Assembly: GCF_963082655.1 (NCBI RefSeq) | Contig: NC_081552.1 | Span: 181,458,571 to 181,522,570 of the forward strand | Direction of reading: 5' to 3' | DNA: 64,000 bases | Source: Stomoxys calcitrans | Lineage: Eukaryota > Arthropoda > Insecta > Diptera > Muscidae | Shown: positions 35,001 to 47,000 of the stretch, piece by piece | Position numbering within the stretch: position 1 is the first letter of the stretch | Layout of the letters: each line of letters opens with the position of its first letter | The notes under the pieces: model-generated | What the model saw: the letters and a program-made list of their open reading frames with translations, nothing else | Told to the model about the DNA's origin: nothing | Database searches by the model: none | Position numbers and translations under genes: made by a program

Positions 35001-38000
35001 TTGGCCCGTTTACAATCCCTACTGGCCTACACTAATACATATTTGTGCAAAATTTCAAGCGTCTAGCTTTACTCCTTCGAAAGATAGCATGCTTTTGTCA
35101 GACGGACGGAAATGGCTGGATTGACTTAAAACGTCATGACGATCAAGAATTATATAATTTTAGAGGGTCTAAGACGCGTATTTCAAAATGTTACAAACGA
35201 AATAACGAAATTAGTTTACCCCCATCAAATTGAAAATAAATTTAATGAATAGATATACACCATATATACCTTCGGAACCATATTTGGGTCGGATGTCGGG
35301 ACGCTTTAAACAACTTACTATTTACAATTTTAGTGAAATCGGATAATAGAGCCAGATCGGTCTATATGACAGCTATAACTAAATGTTGTCACACTTGGAC
35401 CATATTGTTTAAAGTTTCAGCGAAATCTGGTTATAAATGTGTTTTAATCGGCAGATCGCTCTATATGACAGCTATATCTAAATATATAGGTCGATCTGAA
35501 CCATATTTGAGTCGAATATTGGGAGACTATAATCAACTCACTATTTCAAATTTCAGCGAAATCGGATAATAATTGCGGCTTTTATGGGCTTAAGACCCTC
35601 AATCGGCAGATAGGTCCGTATGGCAGCTATATCTAAATATGGTTCGATCTGAACGATATTTGAGTCAGATATTGGGAGGCTGTAATCAACGGCTTCAAAT
35701 TTCATCGAAATCGGATAATAAGTGCGCCTGTTACGTGCTTTAGACCCTAAACCGACATATCGGTCTATATGGCAGTCATATGGAATTATGGTCCGATATG
35801 ATCCATATTCGGGTTGAATATTGGGGTCCTTTGTTTCCTGTTTTGAATTTCAGCGAAATCGGACAAAAAATGTGGCTTTTACGGGCTTGAGACCCTTAAT
35901 CGCCACATCGGTCTATATCGCAGCTATATCAAAATATAGTCCGATTTGGCGTATTTAAGAACTTAACCCGCGTATAGAAGAAATACGTATCTGTGCCGAA
36001 TTTCAGATCGATATCTAAATTTTTGAAGGCTGTAGCGTGATTACAACAGGCGAACGGACAGACACATGGACATCGTTAATTCGCCTTAGAATTTTACGAC
36101 GATCAGAAATATATATGCTTAGTAGGGTCGGAAAGAGACATTTCATTGTATTGCAAATGGAATGACTAAATGACTATACCCTATAATGGTGGACATAGAA
36201 ATATTGACAATTTTCACTTAAAATACGTCTTCAATTTGCCCACTTTACAAAACAACAAGTAAAAATTTTTGTGGGCTCAAGACCTAAAATCGGGAGATCG
36301 GTGTATATGACAGCTATATTCAAATATAGCCCGACCTAGACCCTACTCGGTACGACTGTCGAGGTACCTACCTCAACTAATTGTGCCAAGTTTCAGCGAA
36401 GTTGGGTAATAATTGCGCTATTTATGGCCCCTAGACTCAAATCGGGCGATCTGTACATATGACACCTATATCCAAATATGTTGGAGAGCTTTGCACAATT
36501 CATTGTGCCAAATTTCAGCAAAGTAGGATAATAAATGCGTCTTTTGTGAACTCAAAACTTTAAATCGGGATATCGGTATATATGATAGCTATATAAAGGG
36601 TGTATTTTTAAGAGCTATAGGAAAATTTTAAAACAAAAATCACATAAATTCAGAAAAAATTCTTTATTTAAATCGATAGCACGGTCTATACAATTTAATG
36701 CTTGAAGATTACTTCATGCAAATGGTGACCGTGACTGCGCCTCAATTGGTCCATTCGCTGAGTGCAATTTTGGCATACTCTTACCAACATTCCGGACAGT
36801 ATCTCACGAATAAATGCTCCAATGTTGTCTTCCATTGCGTTAATTGAAGCGGGCTTGTCTGTATAAACATGAGATTTAATAAAGCTCCACAAAAAATAAT
36901 CTGAAAGGCGGTCCCAAACATGAAGTATTGTCCATTGTTACACGTGCTGTGTGGCATGTGGCAACGTCTTGTTAAAACCAAATGTCATGCAAGTCAAGCT
37001 CTTGCATTTTGGGCAAAAAAAAAAGTTGGATACCATCTCACGGTAGCGCTCACAATTCACAGTTACGTTACGATTCGCATCTTCTTTGAAGAAGTACGGT
37101 CCAATGATGCCACCAGCCCAAAACCGCATCATAAATCCTAACTGTGACTTTTTCTGGATGCATTGGTAACAGAACACGCATTTTGATAATAAAATTCAAT
37201 AATTTGCAAGCGTTGTTCGTTTGTGAGATGATTCATGGTTAAATTATAGACCAAAATGAAGATGTTTGACGGTAAACCAAAACACGAAATTTGCATGAGC
37301 TGTTTAAACCAGTGTTGCCAAGAAGACAGTAGCTAAAAAATCTCCCTTTAGTCTGCTCAATCAAAGTAAGTAATTGTGAGGCTATACCATGCTTTCAATG
37401 AACGATATAGTTGATGGACAGTTAACAGACGTAAGGGTGAGGATGCAGTGTTTTGCATTATATGATCGGCTCATATCATTATTACATAAAAGAAAATTAA
37501 TTAATGTTTGTTTGTATGTCCATATCGACTAATCAACGACGAAATATATTTTCTTGAAGTGTTCGCAATGAAAAATGATTCTGTGATGGAAAAACGGGAC
37601 ATGTAGGAGGTCGCCTTTCCACTAAAATACTCGAAGAGTACATATTGCAATCAAAGCAATATGGTGTTTCAAATAGAAGGTGTAGCGAATTTGCCATGGA
37701 CGCATGGCGTCAAGCGCCAAGCGGTTATCCCAGCCAACGATCATGATTAGGTATCATTCAATTGTGAGGGTTTTAGAAGTAAAGTATGAACCAAACATTA
37801 AAATATGGATTCAAGTTACAGAAGGTCTTAACCCCAAAAGCGCTTAACGGATGTGTTAGACAATATGGGGCTTAAATACAATATATAGGGTGATTTTTTT
37901 GAGGTTAGGATTTTCATGCATTAGTATTTGACAGATCACGTGGGATTTCAGACATGGTGTCAAAGAGAAAGATGCTCAGTATGCTTTGACATTTCATCAT

Positions 38001-41000
38001 GAATAGACTTACTAACGAGCAACGCTTGCAAATCATTGAATTTTATTACCAAAATCAGTGTTCGGTTCGAAATGTGTTCAAATTTTGACAAATTTTGTTC
38101 AGCGATGAGGCTCATTTCTGGTTGAATGGCTACGTAAATAAGCAAAATTGCCGCATTTGGAGTGAAGAGCAACCAGAAGCCGTTCAAGAACTGCCCATGC
38201 ATCCCGAAAAATGCACTGTTTGGTGTGGTTTGTACGCTGGTGGAATCATTGGACCGTATTTTTTCAAAGATGCTGTTGGACGCAACGTTACGGTGAATGA
38301 ACACATTTCGAACCGAACACTGATTTTGGTAATAAAATTCAATGATTTGCAAGCGTTGCTCGTTAGTAAGTCTATTCATGATGAAATGTCAAAGCATACT
38401 GAGCATCTTTCTCTTTGACACCATGTCTGAAATCCCACGTGATCTGTCAAATACTAATGCATGAAAATCCTAACCTCAAAAAAATCACCCTTAATTTGAG
38501 AGCAGTATACGAATTTGATATCAAACTTTTGGATCAAGTATTTCGAGGACCGTCAATCTAGATATCAAATAAAAGTCATGTACCTTTGCGCCACATCTCC
38601 TTAAAATTCGAATAAACGGACCCCAACCCGATCATAACGTTTGGGTTTTAAGTTAAGTTTTTCAGAAGTGGGGACATAAACATTTTAGGCCGATTATCAG
38701 TAAGGCCCCCTTAGAGTCCCCCAAAAAACTTCAAGTGGATTGTAGCCTGATAATAGCAATATGGATCGTAAATGAAAAGTATGTGAGAGAGGAGTGCGAA
38801 TTCGATAAGATAAGTAGTTTACGATTAGCCACAAAAAAGAATGTAGACCCAGAAGAAATGAGTTTTCTGATATGAGCAAATACTCTTTGCTGATTTTATA
38901 TTGAAAATTGTTTGCTTTGCAGGTAACAGTTTCAACTTTTTGAACTTCTTAACAGTAGCTAACGCATACCTTACATATTAAAGTACACTGGTGACTATCT
39001 TAGACATACATTTCATGTTTAAAACATAAATATGATTTTACTAATTATTTCATCTTAAAAAATTTGATAAGTTGAATTCTGAAACTAAAAAAAATAAAAG
39101 ATAAGGTAAAATATGAACTTCTTAAAGTATTTATGACATTTTACCATTTGAAAACAGCAGAAAATGTTTGCCATTTTTGCAAGAAATTGTTAATTTCTCC
39201 CATCCAGCAAACAATCTGTTGTTTCTCCCAAATTCATGTTGATTTTACCTCCATATTTATCTGAGTATAATTTTTTTGTTGCTATATTGCACACAAACAT
39301 TTGAGGCTAAAGTGCAACCATGAACCCTAGAAGTTTAGATTACAAATATAAGGAAATTTTTATTCTGTGTATTGTATAAAGCAGCACGGCGCACGCCGTG
39401 CCTGGGTGAGCTAGTTTAGATAAAACCAGCATGGAAAGGCAAAAGTCGGGCGGTGTCCACTGTATAATACCCTAACCCAACCCTCTAAGTACAAAGTGAG
39501 AGCTTCATCTAATACTGAACCAATTTTGATGGACCTCGGCGGATGTTTTCAGAGGGGTTATTAAACAACCCGTATCAAATTTCGAGCTAAGCAAATAAAA
39601 ATTGACAAATGACAACATTAATGCAAATTACCCAAAATCTGACTAACATATATATGGGAGCTTATTTAATCCTGAACCGATTTCGACCAAACTTCTTAGA
39701 TATTATGGTAGGCATTGAGTAAAGCGTTGTCCACAATTATGGCAAGATTGGTGAATAAATGCGCTTGCAATGGCTCTAGAAGTGAAAATCGTTCGATATA
39801 CATATATGGCAGCTATGTCTAAATCTATGAAATTCGCCAGTAATAGTAGGAGTCATAAGAAAATCTGTCCTCCTAAATTTCGAATCGGTTAACAAATAAC
39901 TATTTTATTGCATTATTACTGCAAATTGGCCGAACATATATATGGGAGACATATTCAAATCTGAACCGATTTATTTAAATTTCAATAAGCTTCGTCTCTA
40001 CGCCAAAGAAAATGTATGTGGCAAATTTGAAGACGATCGGATGAAAATTGCGACCTGTACTTAGTACATAAACATCGTGGACAGACAGACTGACATAGCC
40101 AAAGTGATTCAGAGTCAATTGGCATACTTATCAATTGGTCTATCTCTCTTCCATCTGGGTGTTACATGCACCAAGTTATAATACACTGTACCACAGTGGT
40201 AGTGTAGGGTACAATTACAAAATTCTAATAAGAAGCATTTGGTGAGCACGCCCAATCGCTTCAAGTTCATGTCGGGTGCAGCCGACTATGTAATAACCTA
40301 CACCACCAAGTCTACCTACTACTTTTAGTAAAAATTACTTCGCTACGGGAAATGACACCGGTCCCAAACCTGTCACGGCATAGGTCCTCTTGTGATAGGG
40401 ACCGGTCCCAGTTCTCGTACCCTTACATGGAAAAACCTATCTCTTTTATAAAGGTTTGTCGTTCGAGGTGACCAACTGCCATCATTCTAACACAGTTGGA
40501 CAGGTCCTGGAACAGTTCGAAAAGGGTGAGTAAACTCTACAAGTATTTTTAAGGGAGATATCATTATTTAACAAATATATTTAAGCGATAAGCAATTGTT
40601 AACAATAATTATACGACTATTTAAAAAATAATTAAGACAGGTAATTTATTTTCCAGTTTAAGACCGCACTGTCTTAAACTGGAAAACCAGCAAACATTAA
40701 AGCTTCAGATACGAACAATCAAAAGTAGGATTTACATAAGATCGGACAAAAATTGCGGCTTGTAAGGGCACTAGAAGTCAAATCGGTAAATCGGTTTATA
40801 TGGAAGCTATATTAGGTTATAAACCGATTCTGGCCGTACTTGGCACAGTTGTTGGAAGTCATAACAGAACACTTTCTGCAAAATATCACCTAAATCGGAC
40901 AAAAATTGCGGTTTGTAAGTGCTCAAAAAGTCAAATCGTGAGATTGTTTTACATGGGAGTTATATCAGGTTATAAACCGATTTGAACCGTACTTGACACA

Positions 41001-44000
41001 TTTGTTGAAAGTCATAACAGAACACTTCCAACTAAATCGGCTTTCAGGGGCTCAAGAAGTCAAATCGGGAGATCGGTTAGTATGGGAGCTATATCTAAAT
41101 CTGAACTGATATGGTCCATTTGGAATCCCCAACGACCTAAATCAATGGTAAGTATCAGTGCAAAAGTTTAAGCTGCTAGCTTTACGCGTTCGACCGCTAT
41201 GGTGATTTCAACAGACGGACGGACGGGCATGGCTAGATCGACTCAGAACGTCGAGAAGATCAATATTATATATACTTTATGGGGTCTTAGACGAATATTT
41301 CGAGGTGTTACAAATGGAATGGCTCCATTCTATGGTGGTGGATATAAAAACCATTATATACCAAATTTTGTAAGGATCGGACCTAAATTGTGGCTTCTGC
41401 AGCCTTAATAGGGCATATCGGAGGATAGATATGTATAGGAGTTGTTTCTAGATCTGGGCCGATTTTTTTAAAATCAGTAGCGTTCGTTCTTGGACCAATA
41501 AAGAGACTTGTGCAAAATTTTATGACAGTCGAACAACAAATGCGACTTGCACCTTAATTACAAGAATACATGGCGGACAGACAGGCGGACATAGTTAAAT
41601 CGAATCTGGAAGTAATTCTTAGCCGATCGGCATTCTTATCGATGGGTCTAGCTCTTCTCTTTCTTAGCGTTGCAAACAAACGCCTAACGTTATAATACCC
41701 TGTCCACATTGGTTGTGTAGAATATAATTACCAACTTTTTAATAAAGAAGCATTTGTTGCCAATCGCCCACACCTCCCAACTCTCCAGCTCCAAAAATTT
41801 TTTCCCACACCAATTTTAAAATTATAAATGAACGTATGGCCATTTTGATAATGGAAACGTTTGGTATAGATTCTATGAAATTTGCCTCAGTGGAATTTAA
41901 TGCCGGTTACGCTGATTTATTTATTTTTTAGCGATGTAATGGTTTTGGTAGCTTCTTATAACACATTTCCTTTCTCTGTCTTTTGCAAGAGGAAAAAAAA
42001 AACGTTCGATAGCTAAAGGGTATGCTGGCGCCGAACAAAAGGTTTCCTGCTATAAGAAAAACACACTTTTAATGTTGTTTTCCTTTTTTCCGCCGGAAAG
42101 TAAATCTTTTTTGATGGAAATTAGTATAGCCTGCAAAAGGAAACTTTTTCCTCGCTGTTGTTAACTGCCCCATGAGGAGGAGTCAAAATAACAATTCAGA
42201 AGCTTGAAATGGTCTCATTTTTCACTCCTTATAAAAACAAGCTCATAGCCCAAGGTCAAACAACCAAAGGCACCCAAAAAAAGGTGAACTGTAATGGGTA
42301 AGGTGGGAATGAGACTTAATTGAATGTGATTTCTTACAAGTATAGCATTATCATGAGCATGGAGCGATGAGCCTCTTGTCCATGCCCTAACAAAAGCACT
42401 CGTATTCACATCTACATATATGGGTTTGTTTATATTACGAAATCCCTTTTTATGCCTGGCTTCTGCTATGTCTTAAATTAGAGATTTTCGAATGTAAGGA
42501 AAGATATTTGAGGCTTCAAGTAAACTCAATAAACTATAGTCGAACAAAACTAGTAATTGAAGCAAAATATTTTGTTCCAAACTAAGGAAAGCGGTATTCG
42601 GTATGAAAGAATGTCAAGGACAAAAACTTATGTTCAGTTGCCATCAAATAATACTAAGCAACAAAAATATCTAGCAAATGAAATAATTTTACATCAAAGA
42701 TTTTTTGTCAGTGAAAGACAAATGTTCATACTATGAACGATTTTGATCGTTGTATTAATTAAATCTGTTGTTAATATAAAACCAACGTACAATTTCATTA
42801 ATACAATGAAACTTGTTACGTTTTAATTACAACCAAGGTTAGTTGTAAATATGACGAATTCAAACGTTATATTTACGAAACGCAGTCGTTGCATTAATGA
42901 CGACTGATCATTGTATTAACGATCAAAACCGTTAAAAAAAAAATTCGTTTTCATTGTATTTACGAATTATTATTCGTTGTATTAATAACATAGAATTGTT
43001 TTATTAATGAAATTCGATCGCTGAATTAATAAACGAAATTGTACAATTTACGAGTTTGCGGAGTTTCCATGCTACTTCGCACATCGAACGCTTCCCCAGG
43101 TTGTGGGTTTGGAAAAGGTCATCAGATATGACGTTTACAGGAAAAATAAAATATGCGCGGCGAACCAAAAAGTGTCCCGGGTTGTCCCGCTTACACGGAT
43201 ACGTATACAAACACTATGGGTCCGTACAATAGGATCGGCAGTGGATGATCCAAAAGAAATGGCCAATGGTGGCGCTAGCAGATTTTCAAAAGATTTACCA
43301 TCAAGAAAACCCGACCCAGAGGGTCGCTGGCAGCCCCAGCACTAAGTACCGATACGATGGCTCATCCATCTAAACATAACGATTACAGAAACATCAGCAA
43401 GAAATAATGGAACTGACAACACCCCGATGACTAACTTTTGATTCAGAACACGGTTTATGATTGAAACATGGAATGTCAGAAATCTCCCAGAAGCATCGAG
43501 ACTTTACCAAGTCCAGACCGAGATGTCAAACTACAACTTAGACATCCTTGGTTTAAGTGAAGTACGATGGCCGAAATCCGAAACTTTGGATCTTCAAGGT
43601 GGCTGCCATTTTATTTTTTCAAGCAATGAAATCCACCATAAATAGGGTCGATCTTTTATTGTCGCCGAAAGCAAATTAAGCTCTTCTATCATACAATATT
43701 ATATCTGAAAGCATCGTGACGACAACATTAACCAAAATTACGCAAATTATATATTACACAAAGCTACGCACCAACCGAACCCGATGAAGACGAAACAAAG
43801 GCTCAATTCTATTTCCAACTCGACTCAGTGACACCTCTCTACCAAAATGAGACATTAAACTTGTTATGGGAGATTTTAATGCCACGGTGGGCAATAACAA
43901 CAATAATCTCCAATCAATCATAGGAATGCAAGGACTCGGCGATACCAGGAATAACAATGCTGACAGCTTGGTTGATTTCTGCGCAAGAAACCGGCTCTTT

Positions 44001-47000
44001 ATTTAAGGCACTAAATTCCCCCATAAAAATATACATAAACTAGCAACCCGGAGGTCCGCTTCGATATTCCCGTTTTTTAATCCCCCTTTTTAGTGTAGGA
44101 TTTTCAAAAACATAGGTAGTCACTAAGTTTATAAGATTGTGGTGTTTTGTAATAATTACGTATACAATTTTAGAAATCTGTCGCCTTCTGTAAAGAATGT
44201 ACCAAATAGTACCAAGAATAACAATACAACGAAAAAATCATTAAGTCACCCACTATATATTCAAGATATAAATTAATTCCTATTTTGAGCGCTTTAGGTC
44301 AATTCGTAAGGAAAGTACCAATTTGTACGTTTTAGTACCTTAATGTACGATTTTGATAAAAAAAAACTTGTGGCCGCCCAAAATGTTTTAAGCTTAAGAC
44401 CACTCTGTAAATAAAGTGTCATTTTGTATGTTTTAGTACCTAAATGCATGAATTAAAAACAAATCTTGTAACCACACACATTTTTGTTAAGACTACAATA
44501 ATTTTTGTCAAATTGCTTAGTTTTTGCAGTTCCCGTTCGCTGTAGGCGAAGATAAGCTATTTCGTACTATTTTGCACTTTTTGGTGCCAAAATGTTCGAA
44601 TTTTGATGGATCATTTAGTCGCCCGTCATATATTTCCTTCTTGTACCTACACCCCTAATTTCAGGCCTATGGTTCCATCTGTAAAGAAAGTACCAAATGG
44701 TTCCAAATTTGATACCAAAATGTATGAACTTTTAATAGATCATTTAGTCACCAATCATGTATTTCTTAGTTGTACCTAAAACCCAAATTGCATACCTCTA
44801 GCTCCATCTATTAAGAAAGTACCAAAATGTGCGAATCTTGAATAGACCACTTAGCCACCCATCATATGTTTCTTAGTTTAACCTACATGCCAAATATCAG
44901 ACCTCTAGCCCCATCTGAACAGAAAGTACCAAATGGCAACAATTTTGGTATCAAAATTTCGGATCTCTAGCTCAAACTATAAAGAAAGTACTAAATAGTG
45001 CTAATTTTGGGAGCGACATGTTCGAATTGTGAAACAGTCATTTATTCGCCCATCGTATATTTCAATGTTTTATCTACATGCAACATTTTAAACTTTTAGC
45101 TCCATCTATACAAAAAGTATCAAGTGGTACCAATATTGGTACAAAAATTTATGAATTGTAAAAAACTAGTAATCACCCATCATATTTTTTTCTAGTTGTA
45201 CCTACATGCCAAATTCCAGACCTGTAGCTCCGTCTATAAAGAACGTACCAAATAGTACCAATAGCCCCATCTCTAAAGAAAGTACCAAATTTTAGCAATT
45301 GCGGTGCTAAACGTACGTTTTCTCCGGTTACCAGCACTATTTTTCCATTTTTTCCTACTACCTACCCTAATACATTTGCACCAGATGTCTTTTAAGGTAC
45401 ATTTAAAATTTCTACCTCAATCCATCCGCCCTGTAGAAAGTTTACCCATTTCGAACTTTTATAGTATCTAAATGAACAAATTTCCGAAAACTCTTATAGT
45501 CACTCAATTAAGGTTGCCATAGCTTACCAAAGTTCCAAAATTCAGATCTCTAGTTCAATTGACAAAGAAAGTACCAGATAGTATCAATTGCGGTACTAAA
45601 CGTACTATTTCTACCATTTCCGGTACGATTTTCCAAAATATTTTCCACCATATCTTTTTTTCGAGACGCTCTTTAATTTGATCCTAAGAACATAATTCTA
45701 GGCTTTTCCGTTCGCCCTGGGCGCCTGGCCATTTCGTACTTTTTGGTACTTTTTCGTATCTAAACGTACGAATATCACCAACTCCATCCTTATCTCGTAC
45801 CTATGACCCAAGACCAATCAATATTCTCGCAAAATTTCATGATTTTCACTGTTTTCCCAAACGGGGATAAACGATAATCAGTCAGTCGGTCAGCAATCAG
45901 TCAGTCACTGAGAGTCATCAAACGGAATCTATTTGGGAATCACCAGATAGAAGCACCCGTAATCAAATCGACCACGTACTTATCAGCAAACTCTTTCTGG
46001 GTTCGCTGATGGATGTGTGTGGGCACTCTACATCTACGCCCAGCCGTAGTGAAAAGGACTCAAACAAAAAGCACAATGCTCATCCTCTCAAACCTAAAAG
46101 ACCCCGAAACAGCGCTCGAACACAAGACAACATTAACGGAGAAGCTGAAAAACAACACCCATACATTGGCCGACAAAACAGCAGCATGTACGGAGACGAT
46201 CACCTCTATCATAGACATTGCTCGACGATCCCGAAAACCATGGACAAGCAGTGAGGAAATAAAACACCGGAAACGTCTACGCAACGTTCTGATACGGGCA
46301 AAATCGAGTGTAACAAAGACCGCAGCCAGGACTGAATATCGCGCCTTTGCCTCGTTGTAAAACGCCTAGTCCGCAGAGATAAGCGAATATATTTTAATAT
46401 GCTGGCAGAGCAAACCGAAAATGCAGCTAACATTGGAAACATGCGTAGTGTTTACGAGACAATAAAATAAATGAGCGGCGACAGTATAATTCCAACGTCA
46501 ATAATAAAAGATGAGGGCGGATCGGAATTAACAACACCCCAACAGCAATTAGAGCGATCGCGCGATTTTTTCAGTTCCGAAGGACCAGCAACAGAGGACG
46601 CAATCTCCGAACCTCCGAATCCCCCTGAGCGCTGAAATCCACTCAGGGATATATTCACAGCCCCACCCACCTGCGAAGAAATTGAAGCCGTTCTGGTCTC
46701 ACTCAAAAACGGTAAATCAGCCGGCCCTGACAATATACCTGATGAACTGTTGCATTATGGGGCACATCCCATATCTCAAGCGATTATCCCAACAATCAGA
46801 AAGGCCTGGGATACAATTGCTATCCCCTCGGAATGGAAGGAAGGGATCATGGTCACAATCCCAAAGAAGGGTGACCTTACCCAGTGTAAAAACTGAAGGG
46901 GGATTTCATTGGTAAACGCAATAAATAGAGTGATGGCAAGTCTTCTACTGCAGCGTATTTCGCCTGCACTTGACACAATTTTCAGAAGGGAACACGAAGG

